Counted from the first letter of the stretch, positions 1 through 10,500 are shown. The stretch: 64,000 nucleotides of DNA from an uncultured Paraprevotella sp. (GCA_947177395.1 CAMWUI010000009.1:1-64000), one strand, 5' to 3'. The notes: generated by a model from the sequence alone, not told the origin. Made by a program: numbers and translations.

Positions 1-21
1 TTTTGTCTGCTCTGTAACGGG

Positions 22-60
22 AAAGAGGCCGCCTAAACTTGTTAGACAGCCTCTTTATTA
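22..60. terminator. Hairpin terminator downstream of cas2
   Basis: AAAGAGGC (22-29) pairs perfectly with GCCTCTTT (49-56). An inner CTAA/TTAG stem (33-36/42-45) extends the hairpin. On the plus strand it is followed by a T-rich run (TTATTATTTT), so it best fits a terminator for a plus-strand transcript entering from the left. It could also end the cas transcript, whose stop lies at 63. Confidence 0.6.
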
Positions 61-62
61 TT

Positions 63-1327
<1,265 letters not shown>

Positions 1328-1351
1328 TATATTGTAGTTAACGGTTATGCT

Positions 1352-1471
1352 TTATGTTTTTAACTTCCTCTGCTTTAAAGTCAACCAAATACTGTCATTG
1401 GTCAGTGTCATTTCAATCTTACTTTTATCATCATCAGTCGGATAGATTTGTATTTGTCTGTTACGGTTCAT
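1352..1471 (-). CDS. 39-aa small ORF between cas9 and cas1, resembling a RhuM N-terminus
   Basis: The gap between cas9 and cas1 is filled by an open frame of 39 codons. Its ATG (1471-1469) lies four bases after the cas9 stop, and its TAA lies 24 bases before the cas1 start. The translation contains 'IQIYPTDDDKSKIE' and 'NDSIWLTLKQ'. This pattern resembles the first about 35 residues of RhuM/virulence-RhuM family proteins, which typically read IxIYxTxDGxxxIEVxxxxxxVWLTQ. The protein stops where the helix-turn-helix part of that family would begin. I see no other domain. It may be a relic of a truncated rhuM-like gene or a retained small protein. The tight spacing argues that it is at least co-transcribed and translatable. 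Confidence 0.5.
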   Translation of the reverse strand: MNRNRQIQIYPTDDDKSKIEMTLTNDSIWLTLKQRKLKT

Positions 1472-1475
1472 CTTA

Positions 1476-4400
1476 TTACCCTATCTTAATGATTTGCCCA
1501 GTACGGCTTACTTTAATGGGAATGCATATTTCTTTGATCATTTCACCGGTCAGGGCACGTTCCATTTTATTTGATGATGAAAATTCTTTTTTGTCTACGA
1601 TTGAATTAGCAGCAGTGTGCTGTATGAAAAAACATTGATAATCAGAAGAAGACACCATTTTATAAATTCTATTTTGCTGTATTGTTATTTTCCCATTTTC
1701 TAATTCTTCTTGTGTCGGGACATATACCAAATCATTGGGTGATAATACAAATAAGAGTTTACTGTTCCCATTATTAGGGGAAGCTATTGCTAGACCTTGT
1801 TTTTGCCGTTCGATGGCTTGATTTAAAGGTATTGTAATATAACTTCTTTTTTTAATGTTTTGATTTGTCTTTTCATTCCTTGTTACAGTTTCATATACGG
1901 CAAAAAACAGATTGGTTCCTTTAGCAGCCTCTACAAACTTAGCGGCCTTGTTACCTGTTTGGCCTACAGGGAATTTGTCGGCCTTTTCATATACACGTAC
2001 TTTTTGTATAGGTAGATGAGGTTTTCCGTCATTCAGCTGGATTATGTTACGGTTCATATCATCTATACCATCCGGAGAAAATGCTACTTCCGGATTACCT
2101 CCTTTTTCGCTTAAATGCTGCAATAATATTTTTTGAATACCTGTGTCGGTAATACTTTCAATTTTCTTTTTGTCGAAGCTGCTATCCAATGCTTTGCGGG
2201 TAGCAAAGAAGCGATCTTTTGTGCTTTGGGTGAAATAATAAATATCAATCTTGGCTAAATTAATGTCTTGCCAAGTATCTTTTTCATCTTCAAAGTATTT
2301 CTTTATTTTCTTAGCATCATATTTCAAATCCAGTAAGGCCAGGACTTGTCGACGGAATTCTTTTTCTACGATGCTCTGTGGGTTTTTGATGGCTTCATTA
2401 AGAGATACTTTTTTCACTTTCCGTAGGTTTACCTCACCAAAGACAGTGTCTTTATGCATGGATTTGCGAATGGCTTGATTGTCTCCCTTTATTTGCGGGA
2501 TGAGTGTTTTCTTCCCGTTCTTATAATGTTGGTAACGGTTGGTTGCCTTATTGGTGATACGCAGGTTTCGTTTAAAACTAACTATTATTTGTTCCAATAT
2601 GTCGCGAGTATCTTGTGTGAAGGTTGCCCATGGCTTCTTTATCTGCCATTTATAATTCCCGTTATTGTCTGTTTTCGCCTTTTCACATATCAAGTCCTGT
2701 AGATCTTTGCGTGATAATGCGGCCTTTTTACAGGCAGATTCATTGTTCAGGTAATTAACAATGTTTCTGTCTGCACAGGCTATTACGATGGCATCCATGG
2801 CATGGTGGCGATGGTCGATGCGTTTTTTGTTAAATCCCTTTTGTAATTCCAATGGCATAGAAGGAATTTCATGCCCGTTTTGATTTTGAGTTGTGAAACT
2901 TGTCGTTCCGGTCAATTCATTCAAACGCTGGAAACGCGGCAGGATAATATGGTTCCATACATCGTTGATTCCCCAATCTTTCTTCAGACGGTCGGTAATT
3001 CCTCCGGTACAGGGTATGACGTGTTTGGAGATAACTTCCTGTTCGTTCTCCTCTCGTACAATGTTGGACAATAATGTCTTAACTACTTTGCTGATGTATC
3101 TGCTATCGTTCAACTGCCGGGCGATAAATTCATCGGGGATATCATTTAGCATCAGTTTTTTCATCTTGCTGCGATTGACTCCGTAAGTGTCTTTCACTTG
3201 TTTTTCATATGCTTCGACAGACAGGATCTCAGTTTCACCACCTAATGAGAGTGTGACTCTCTCTCCATGGTGCTTTTCTATGAACTCATGCCCCAGCATA
3301 TTGCTTTTCAGTTTATTCACTTCTGATTCGCATATTACTTTGTTGCTGAGTGAGTCATCGAAATAGCGTGATTGTGGAATGATATGTTCTATTTCGTAAG
3401 CAGGAGTGAACAACTTGCCTAATGGGATAGGTCTTCCTGTATAAGGAGAGCAGTAATGTTGTTCCAGCCAGAGTTTGTATTTAATGATCTCGGAGTGACT
3501 TGGGCGTTTTGTGCTATCATTGTCGTTCAGCTTTTTTAGAATACCGTCAATCTCCTCGGGAAGTTCGCTGACGCTGTTCAGGGCACCTTCCTCATAAATG
3601 CGCAACAAATCTTGCTGTCCAGGAGAATACGGCCGGACATTTTCTATGCCTAAATCAGGATTAAGAAACTCCGTGAGCAGATATTTGATACGTAAGTTAG
3701 CATTTTCGTTCTCTGTCATTTTTTGTGCCATTCGGGCACGCTTGTCTGCAGGATTCTTCATTTCCCGACCTAATTCCACATGTATCTCATCGATATGGCC
3801 GACTTGTTTCCAGATGTCCCTGACGGTTCTTAATGTTTCGGTAATGACTTTCTCGACAAGGGGATTACGCAGCGAATGCTGTTTGAAATGATTTAAATAA
3901 CTATCAATATCTTCTGGATGGTTCCATTTCACTATTTCTTTGGCCTCAGAGTGGCGGTCATATACGATGTAGCTGGCCAACCAAAGTGGCAGACCTTTGA
4001 AATTACACAAATCTGTAAGTCCGATTGCTTTGTTGCGTACTCTGTCCCTTATGTTTTCGTCATATTCGCCATTAATGATTTTGTCAATTCGTTCTCGGGT
4101 ACCTTTGTCGATAGATTGTTCTTGCCAATAATGTCCCATGCGCATCAGGGGCAACAATCTTTTGATGGCTTTGGCTGAATATGCTCCGTATTCTTTGGCA
4201 AAAGGAGGGCATTTCTGGAATATATTTACGAAAGTTTGCTCCAATTCATTCTTCCGGGCAAATTTTTCTAAGGCTTTGTAGATTTCTTGTTTGTCTTCTA
4301 CTGAATAAAGTATATGCCATAGAGCTTCTTCTTTTTCTTTAGTAAGGAAGTCTTTAGGTATACCGGCTTTCTCTAAACGGGTCAGAATGGCAGCTCTTGT

Positions 4401-5948
4401 CTCATTGCAGGGATATGATTTGTCTTCTACATAGTTCCAACGATAGCCTGCAGTCTTCTGTTTTAGTTTGAAAAGAGGATATCTTAGGAGTGCTTTTTGG
4501 TCGATTTCCTTGCGGTCGTTGAGCCAATTGAATAAAGCTGCATATTCTTCGTCGTTTCTAATCAGTTCGTGAGTGATGTCCTTGTCCTGTACATTCTCTC
4601 TTTTATAGATCCGCAAATTGCTAAGGAATTGCCATAAACGGAATTCTTGAAATAAAGGGTGTGATTTGGCTATGCACTTAATAGGGAAATGTTTTATTTC
4701 TCCTGTTTTTTTGTCTATACAAGAATGTTCCTCATAAGGGCAATTGTCGATCAATGATTTTTTGCTTTTTAAGGGCCGTTGATAGAATAATATGTCTTCC
4801 ATTAACAGGTAGACAAGGTCGCGGTTGAAAATGTTATTTCGGTGTGCAGTATTAGTCGGATATAGTTCTTCTATACAAGCAATATACAAATTCCTGTCTT
4901 GCAGTTCTGGATGAAATTCGCATTGTTTGAGTAGAATCTTTTTTAATTCGTCCTTATAATATTTACGCTCGATGGTATGTATCAATTTACCTCGAACTTT
5001 TTGACAGGGTTTCTGTAATAATGCTTCATAGATATAAGTTCCGACGGTTTTCTGGGTCCGCTCAATATCAGCTTCTGTTTTTTTCTTTATCAGTGTCCAA
5101 TCATCCTCTTTAGGCGCTCGGAAAGAGCGTTTTATATTTCCTTCTTTATCTTTTTTTGGCGTACCATCTTTTTCTAAATCTGTGGTAACGATAAATTCTT
5201 TTGTTTTTCCTTCCCAATTCAGAGGAATATTACTCGACCGGCGGTAAATCCATCCATTCTCCAAACGGACATTATACCAAGTGTCTTTCCCCTTTTTCTC
5301 CCCGGAATCTTCGACAGAAATTACTTTTAGCGCATAAAATTCTACCTTCTTATTTTTTTGCTCCTCTTCTTGCTCATCCCGTAATTGATAATAGCCCCGT
5401 TTTTGATTGAAATGCAGAAGAATCCAAGCTAAAGCTTCTTTTGAAACCTTTTCTTTTAATGCTTTTTTACGAAGGTAATAAATGGTCCAATCATAAGGAA
5501 TCTTCGTCCCCATCAGTTCCGGATGTCTTTCTCTGAACTCGGCCAGCATGGCATTGAAGTCTTCTTGGAAAAGAAATTCCCATTGTCCGGTTTCGTTCTT
5601 ATGCCAAGCCAACTTAGGTTCTTGACCTTTCAACAGATGCCCATAACGATCCAGTGCCTGAACATAGTGTGCAGGAAGAAATTCCATTAGGTTGAGTATT
5701 CGGTGCATCCTTTCCCGGCGTAACAAATGTCTTTCATGTAGACGACGAATGCCTCGCATACGAGTTCTCTCTGCAGTCTGGGAAACAGAATTTCCTTTAT
5801 CGAAATCACCCAAAACAGCAGCGTCTGTTGGAATGATTCGACTGCCGGCAGCTTCTATGTTAATCAGTCGGTCGCTGTTGTCTTCTTTATTTATGATTGC
5901 CCACCCGATACTATTTGTTCCTAAGTCAAGTCCTAATATCTTTCTCAT
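1476..5948 (-). CDS. cas9: CRISPR-associated endonuclease Cas9 (type II-C, 1490 aa)
   Basis: This is the RNA-guided DNA endonuclease that uses crRNA:tracrRNA. RuvC-I is 'ILGLDLGTNSIGWAI' with the catalytic Asp at residue 8. The Arg-rich bridge helix is about 61-85. RuvC-II is 'IHVELGREM' with Glu725. The HNH domain is 'YEIEHIIPQSRYFDD' with His855 and a downstream Asn at 869. RuvC-III is 'RIDHRHHAMDA' with His1048/1049 and Asp1052. The HNH motif has Glu854 where many Cas9s have Asp; I recall this as common in Bacteroidetes Cas9s. All catalytic positions are intact. The length suits the large Bacteroidetes II-C group, and cas1-cas2 follow without csn2 or cas4. The gene is visibly more AT-rich than the DNA from 6160 onward. 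A 16-bp palindrome abuts the start codon. Confidence 0.97.
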   Translation of the reverse strand: MRKILGLDLGTNSIGWAIINKEDNSDRLINIEAAGSRIIPTDAAVLGDFDKGNSVSQTAERTRMRGIRRLHERHLLRRERMHRILNLMEFLPAHYVQALDRYGHLLKGQEPKLAWHKNETGQWEFLFQEDFNAMLAEFRERHPELMGTKIPYDWTIYYLRKKALKEKVSKEALAWILLHFNQKRGYYQLRDEQEEEQKNKKVEFYALKVISVEDSGEKKGKDTWYNVRLENGWIYRRSSNIPLNWEGKTKEFIVTTDLEKDGTPKKDKEGNIKRSFRAPKEDDWTLIKKKTEADIERTQKTVGTYIYEALLQKPCQKVRGKLIHTIERKYYKDELKKILLKQCEFHPELQDRNLYIACIEELYPTNTAHRNNIFNRDLVYLLMEDILFYQRPLKSKKSLIDNCPYEEHSCIDKKTGEIKHFPIKCIAKSHPLFQEFRLWQFLSNLRIYKRENVQDKDITHELIRNDEEYAALFNWLNDRKEIDQKALLRYPLFKLKQKTAGYRWNYVEDKSYPCNETRAAILTRLEKAGIPKDFLTKEKEEALWHILYSVEDKQEIYKALEKFARKNELEQTFVNIFQKCPPFAKEYGAYSAKAIKRLLPLMRMGHYWQEQSIDKGTRERIDKIINGEYDENIRDRVRNKAIGLTDLCNFKGLPLWLASYIVYDRHSEAKEIVKWNHPEDIDSYLNHFKQHSLRNPLVEKVITETLRTVRDIWKQVGHIDEIHVELGREMKNPADKRARMAQKMTENENANLRIKYLLTEFLNPDLGIENVRPYSPGQQDLLRIYEEGALNSVSELPEEIDGILKKLNDNDSTKRPSHSEIIKYKLWLEQHYCSPYTGRPIPLGKLFTPAYEIEHIIPQSRYFDDSLSNKVICESEVNKLKSNMLGHEFIEKHHGERVTLSLGGETEILSVEAYEKQVKDTYGVNRSKMKKLMLNDIPDEFIARQLNDSRYISKVVKTLLSNIVREENEQEVISKHVIPCTGGITDRLKKDWGINDVWNHIILPRFQRLNELTGTTSFTTQNQNGHEIPSMPLELQKGFNKKRIDHRHHAMDAIVIACADRNIVNYLNNESACKKAALSRKDLQDLICEKAKTDNNGNYKWQIKKPWATFTQDTRDILEQIIVSFKRNLRITNKATNRYQHYKNGKKTLIPQIKGDNQAIRKSMHKDTVFGEVNLRKVKKVSLNEAIKNPQSIVEKEFRRQVLALLDLKYDAKKIKKYFEDEKDTWQDINLAKIDIYYFTQSTKDRFFATRKALDSSFDKKKIESITDTGIQKILLQHLSEKGGNPEVAFSPDGIDDMNRNIIQLNDGKPHLPIQKVRVYEKADKFPVGQTGNKAAKFVEAAKGTNLFFAVYETVTRNEKTNQNIKKRSYITIPLNQAIERQKQGLAIASPNNGNSKLLFVLSPNDLVYVPTQEELENGKITIQQNRIYKMVSSSDYQCFFIQHTAANSIVDKKEFSSSNKMERALTGEMIKEICIPIKVSRTGQIIKIG

Positions 5949-5962
5949 AGTATTAATACTAT
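5947..5962. promoter_or_regulatory. 16-bp perfect palindrome overlapping the cas9 start codon
   Basis: ATAGTATTAATACTAT reads identically on both strands. The cas9 ATG shares its last bases (on the minus strand: ...TACTATG). In the cas9 mRNA leader this could form a hairpin, or as DNA it could be an operator. No T-run follows, so it is not a terminator. Confidence 0.5.
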
Positions 5963-5976
5963 ATAATTATGTTTTT

Positions 5977-5984
5977 CAAAGATA
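5977..5984 (-). promoter_or_regulatory. Likely -7 box of the cas9 promoter
   Basis: On the minus strand this reads TATCTTTG, matching the Bacteroidetes -7 form TAnnTTTG. A TTTA at about 6006-6009 sits 21 bases upstream as a poor -33 element. Transcription would start near 5970, giving a leader of about 20 bases that contains the palindrome at the cas9 start. Confidence 0.55.
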
Positions 5985-6023
5985 TGAAAATATTATAAAA
6001 TGAGGTAAATTCTTTACTTATAT

Positions 6024-6055
6024 TTTGTGATGTTCTTCAAACTGTAGTATATTTG
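6024..6055 (+). promoter_or_regulatory. tracrRNA promoter (TTTG-N20-TATATTTG)
   Basis: TTTG at 6024-6027 and TATATTTG at 6048-6055 are 20 bases apart. Both the boxes and the spacing match the Bacteroidetes sigma-ABfr consensus. The predicted start is about 6060-6062, exactly where the anti-repeat begins. The promoter diverges from that of cas9. Confidence 0.75.
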
Positions 6056-6059
6056 CCAT

Positions 6060-6143
6060 ACTAATTTGAAGCAAATCACAATAAGGATTATTCCGTTGTG
6101 AAAACATTTAGGTTGCCCTCGTCCTTTAACGGGGGCTTTTTTT
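6060..6143 (+). ncRNA. tracrRNA for the type II-C Cas9
   Basis: The 5' part, about 6058-6081, contains CTAATTTGAAGCAAATCACA. This is complementary to the 5' half of the type II-C repeat that I remember from Bacteroides (GTTGTGATTTGCTTTCAAAT...), allowing for a one-base bulge, so it is the anti-repeat. A promoter with both boxes precedes it. At the 3' end, GCCCTCG (6115-6121) pairs with CGGGGGC (6130-6136, one G-T pair), followed by seven T residues. The RNA is therefore about 84 nt, antiparallel to and upstream of cas9. The repeat itself is not in the window, so the pairing is checked only against memory. Confidence 0.82.
6115..6143 (+). terminator. Rho-independent terminator of the tracrRNA
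   Basis: The hairpin GCCCTCG / CGGGGGC has an 8-base loop and is followed by TTTTTTT (6137-6143). It forms the 3' stem of the tracrRNA and lies 16 bases before the next start codon. Confidence 0.8.
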
Positions 6144-6159
6144 GAAAAACAACTGACCC

Positions 6160-7419
6160 ATGAGAACCTTGTTTTATCTGTTCATGTTTATGTTTGCCAC
6201 GGGGATGATGTCTTGTGCGGACAGGGAGAGGCATTCGGCAGAGTATCTGCATGCGAGGGTGGACACGCTGCTTGAGGAAGGAAGACGGTATGAAGGATGC
6301 AGGGATGTGCGGCGGGCACTGCTTTGTTACTGGGATGCGCTTGATCTGCTGGAGGAGGCGCAGGACTCCGTGCAGAAGTTGCAGGTTTACCATACGTTGG
6401 GGGACCTGCTGTTTCGCCATGGGGTGTATGAGAAGGCGGTGGTGCATCATCGCGAGGGTTATGAGCTGGCGCGAAGGATGGCCGACGAGGCTTTGCTCTA
6501 CGAGGCAGCCCGCAGGCTGGCAGCGGACTATGCTTTGATGCATCAGACAGATACGGCTGATTATTTCCTCCGGAAAAGCCGGCACATTGCCATGCGGAAC
6601 GGTCTGGAGGCGGGAGACCGGCTTGCGGCAGGTGGGGCGGAAGCCGGGCATGCCGATTCTATCGCCACGCTGTACGAACGGGAACGGATATTGAAGTGGG
6701 AGGCGGCGTATAAAGACCAGAAGGTGCAGCTGCGGAATGAACGGCGGAAGGCTGAGGCTTTTGAACGCCTGGCCGGTTTTCTGGGTGTTGTCCTGATGCT
6801 GTCCTTGCTGTGGTTTCTGTCGTACCGTCATAAGAAGAGAGAGGTGGCCCGGCGGGAGAGGCAACTCAGGTGGTTCAACCGGCTTCTGGAAGATACAAGG
6901 GCGGAACTTGCCGACAATCAGTCGGAACTCTTTATGAGCCGGCAGCGTATCTGTGAATTGCAGCAGACGCTGGCGGACAGCCGGGAGTCTGTACAGGAGA
7001 ACAGAAAGCTGCACGAGGAGCTGGATTATTATATGGAGCGCGAGACGGAGATGTTCACCCGGGAGAAGGAGCTCCGCGAACGGGAGAAGGCGTTGCTGTC
7101 GGAGGACAGCCTGCAGGCGGTTGCGTTGCTGAACAGGATGAAGACCAAACCGGCTTATTGTCCGGTACGTTCCGAGAAGGAGTGGGCGGTTTTGGCCGCC
7201 TTTGCGGAATTGCTTTATCCCGGTTATTCAAAGTCGGCCGGTTCCGGCGCCGGATTGACGGAACGTGAACGCAAGTTGCATCTGCTCGTCCGTCTGGGTT
7301 TTTCTACAGGACAATTGGCCGTGTTTGAGGGTATCTCTCCCGGTTCGATCACGAAAGCAAAATTCCGCATTCAGAAGAAGATGGAGGCGGAAAGTCGTGC
7401 GGATGTCCGCATGGTCTGA
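6160..7419 (+). CDS. Membrane-anchored TPR lipoprotein with C-terminal HTH-like region, putative regulator
   Basis: The 419-residue protein begins with a lipoprotein signal ('MFMFATGMMSC', Cys19). Helical repeats of TPR type fill about 25-190 ('YHTLGDLLFRHGVYEKAVVHHREG'). One membrane segment (about 204-222) is followed by a long charged coiled coil (225-320). The C-terminal region (about 355-405, 'LTERERKLHLLVRLGFSTGQ' then 'GISPGSITKAKFRIQKK') looks like a LuxR-type helix-turn-helix. Bacteroidetes have many such TPR/TM/HTH proteins, thought to act as membrane-tethered regulators; no target is known here. The start codon lies only 16 bases past the tracrRNA terminator, so no private promoter is obvious. 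GC content is higher than in the cas genes next door. Confidence 0.85.
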   Translation: MRTLFYLFMFMFATGMMSCADRERHSAEYLHARVDTLLEEGRRYEGCRDVRRALLCYWDALDLLEEAQDSVQKLQVYHTLGDLLFRHGVYEKAVVHHREGYELARRMADEALLYEAARRLAADYALMHQTDTADYFLRKSRHIAMRNGLEAGDRLAAGGAEAGHADSIATLYERERILKWEAAYKDQKVQLRNERRKAEAFERLAGFLGVVLMLSLLWFLSYRHKKREVARRERQLRWFNRLLEDTRAELADNQSELFMSRQRICELQQTLADSRESVQENRKLHEELDYYMERETEMFTREKELREREKALLSEDSLQAVALLNRMKTKPAYCPVRSEKEWAVLAAFAELLYPGYSKSAGSGAGLTERERKLHLLVRLGFSTGQLAVFEGISPGSITKAKFRIQKKMEAESRADVRMV

Positions 7420-7520
7420 TGTCGAAACGCTTGTTAATTCACACAATATAAGGAGAAAATACGGAAAGTGGAGGGGTGGAATGTCCGCATGCCTTTCTTT
7501 TAGTTTTGTTTCCGGAACGT

Positions 7521-7528
7521 TAACTTTG
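7521..7528 (+). promoter_or_regulatory. Possible -7 box upstream of the DUF2723 gene
   Basis: TAACTTTG matches TAnnTTTG and lies 23 bases before the ATG at 7552. No TTTG sits at the expected distance upstream (only TTTT about 20 bases away), so this is a -7-only call. Confidence 0.45.
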
Positions 7529-7551
7529 CCCCGGATTAAAAGGACAAAGTT

Positions 7552-10500
7552 ATGTTACGTTATCAGACTCTCGATCGCCTTTGCGGCTGGACATGTTTCC
7601 TGATTTCCTCCGTCGTTTATATATGTACGGTGGAACCGTCGACCAGTTTCTGGGACTGCCCGGAGTTCATTCTCTGCGCCGCCCGGTTGGAAGTAGGGCA
7701 TCCGCCCGGTGCTCCTTTCTTTATGTTGCTTGGCAACCTGTTTTCGCATTTTGCGGCTTCGCCCGCGCAGATAGCTTATTGCATCAATATTATGAACGCC
7801 TTGTTGAGCGGGGGATGTATCCTTTTCCTGTTCTGGAGCATCACGCATCTGGTCCGGAAATTATGGGAACCTGTGGCAGAGGGGCGACAGTCCTTCGTTG
7901 TCATGGGGTGCGGCTTTACCGGAGCATTGACATACGCTTTCAGCGATACATGCTGGTTTTCTGCCGTGGAGGGAGAAGTGTATGCTTTCTCTTCTTTTCT
8001 TACGGCGGTCACGTTCTGGATTATCCTGCGGTGGGAAGACGATGCCGATAATCCGCGGAGCGGCCGGTGGCTGGTGTTGCTGGCCTATGTGATAGGGTTG
8101 TCGGTCGGTGTGCATCTGCTCAATCTGCTTTGTATTCCGTCTGTGGCTTTGGTGATGTATTACCGCCGACGGGGGCATGCCGGTCTGAAGGGCATTCTTT
8201 TTACGCTCTTGCTTTCCTTCATCGTAATAGCGGTCGTGCTTTATGGAATCGTGCCGGGTATAATGAAGATGGCCGGATATTTTGAACTTATGGCGGTCAA
8301 TGGCATGGGGCTTCCTTATTATACGGGCATGTCGTGTTATATTCTTCTGCTGGCTGTGGTGTTGGGATGGTGTGTTCTGGAAAGTTGCGCCGCCTGTCGT
8401 CCGGGGCGGATGTGTGCGGTTTTGGGAAGTGGCCTGCTTCTGCTGGGCATTACTTTGCAGCGCGGCGTGTGGATCACGTTGCTGCTGTCCGTTTCGGTTG
8501 TGGCGGTGTGTTATGTACTTTACCGTTGCCTGAGGAAGAATAATATGCCATCCCTTTGGCCGGGGCTGCATACGCTCGCTTTCTGCATGGTGATGCTTGT
8601 GACCGGATATTCCTCTTATGCGCTGATTCCGATACGTTCTGCCGCCAATCCTCCGATGGACCAGCAGTCTCCGGAGGATCCTTTTTCTCTGAGAGACTAT
8701 CTGGGGCGTGAACAGTATGGGGTTGCCCCGCTTCTTTACGGACAGACTTTTGCATCTCCCCGCGTGCGGAGTGCCGGAGATGGATACACGGTTTATGAAT
8801 CCGAAGAAGGGGAACCTGTGTATAGGCAGGCCGGCAGTAAGGAGAATGGAGGCAGACCGCGTTATATCGTTTGCGGACATAGGTGGGAGCCTGTTTATCA
8901 GCCGGAAACCTGCGTGTGGTTTCCCCGTATGTATTCGGCGCAACATGCCGATGCTTACCGGGCATGGCTCGGGGAGATGCAGGGAAAAAGGGTGGTCTAC
9001 CGGGACACTGTGTCCGGCGAACGGAAAAGCATAGTCATACCGTCAGCCTGGGATAACTGGCGTTTTTTCCTGCGCTATCAGGTCAATTTCATGTATTGGC
9101 GTTATTTCTTGTGGAATTTTGTCGGACGGCAGGACGATGTTCCGGCCGACGGAGGACCGGAGCATGGCAACTGGCTGACAGGAATACCGTGTGTGGACAT
9201 GTGGAGACTGGGAGAACATGGGACGCCGTCGGACACGGCATATCCCGAAAAAGGCAGGAATGTGTTTTATGCAATGCCTCTGTTGCTGGGACTGTTGGGA
9301 ATGGGGTGGCAGATTCGTAAGGGTGACAAAGGGAGGAGTCAGTTCAATGTCGTTCTGTGGCTTTTTTTTATGACCGGTCTGGCTATTGTGCTTTACCTGA
9401 ATCAGAAACCCATGGAACCGCGTGAACGTGACTATGCTTATGCCGGTTCGTTCTATGCTTTCTCCATTTGGATAGGGATGGGAGCGGCTGCACTGGCGGG
9501 TCTTTTGCAGCGATGGCGTCGTACTCCGTCGGTCGCCGTTATCGCCGTTGCCATATCCTTGTCTGTGCCTTTGCAGATGATAGGGCAGACCTGGGACGAC
9601 CACGACCGGAGCGGGCGTTACGTTTGCCGTGATTTCGGGCAGAATTATCTGAATTCCCTGCAGAAAGAAGGCTGTCCCGTTATTTTTGTGAACGGAGACA
9701 ATGAGACTTTTCCGCTCTGGTATAATACGGAAGTGGAGGGTGTGCGGCCCGATGTCAGGGTGTGCAACCTGATGTATCTCACCGGAGGCTGGTATGTCGA
9801 TCAGATGAGGCGTCCGTCCCGTTTGTCGCCGGGACTGCCCGTTTCCATTCCTTGGGAATACTGTCGGGACGGTGTGAACGATGCTGTACAGGTGAACCCT
9901 GTCGTCAGGTATACGGAGGAGGGGATTCCGGTTCGTTTGAAGGAGGAGGTTGAACGGATATACCGGGAGCATCCCGGTGAATACCCGGTCGGCGAGGACC
10001 CTTGGGAGTGGAATAATATCGTGCGCTACTGGCTGACGTCCGATGACGAGGAAATGCGCTGTATCCCTACGGATGAGATACATATCCGTATCGATCGGGA
10101 GGCAGTGAAACGTTCAGGCATGACGATTCCCGACGGAGTGGAGATTCCCGAATGCATGACGGTCAGTCTGAAAGACCGTGGCTATTTGCTGCGCACCGGT
10201 ATCATTCTGCTCGATTTGATACAGCAGTGCAACTGGGAGCGTCCCCTGTATGTCGCCACGACCATGCGTATCGGGGAATATCTGGATATTTCCGACTACC
10301 TTGTCATGGAGGGTATGGCCTCGCGTATCGTGCCTTTCAACGCCAGGCAGGCCGGCGCGGAAACGGATGTGGAGACGATGTATGAAAATGTAATGTCCGG
10401 ATTCCGTTTCGGAGGTCTGGAAAATCCTTCGGTCTGGCTGGACCACCAGAATCGGAATATGGCTTCTATTCTTCAGCATTATATGGTGGGGCTGGCCGTG

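Noticed and set aside
1-62. Possible start of the CRISPR array next to cas2
   Set aside because: No sequence complementary to the tracrRNA anti-repeat occurs here; the only structure is a terminator-like hairpin. The array is probably farther left.
6088-7014. Minus-strand open frame (308 codons) covering the tracrRNA terminator and the TPR lipoprotein gene
   Set aside because: It has no signal or domain, runs through the tracrRNA terminator and is antisense to a coherent protein.
7861-8946. Minus-strand open frame (361 codons) inside the DUF2723 gene
   Set aside because: It has antisense composition rich in His, Arg and Gln, and no motif; the plus-strand DUF2723 reading is unmistakable.
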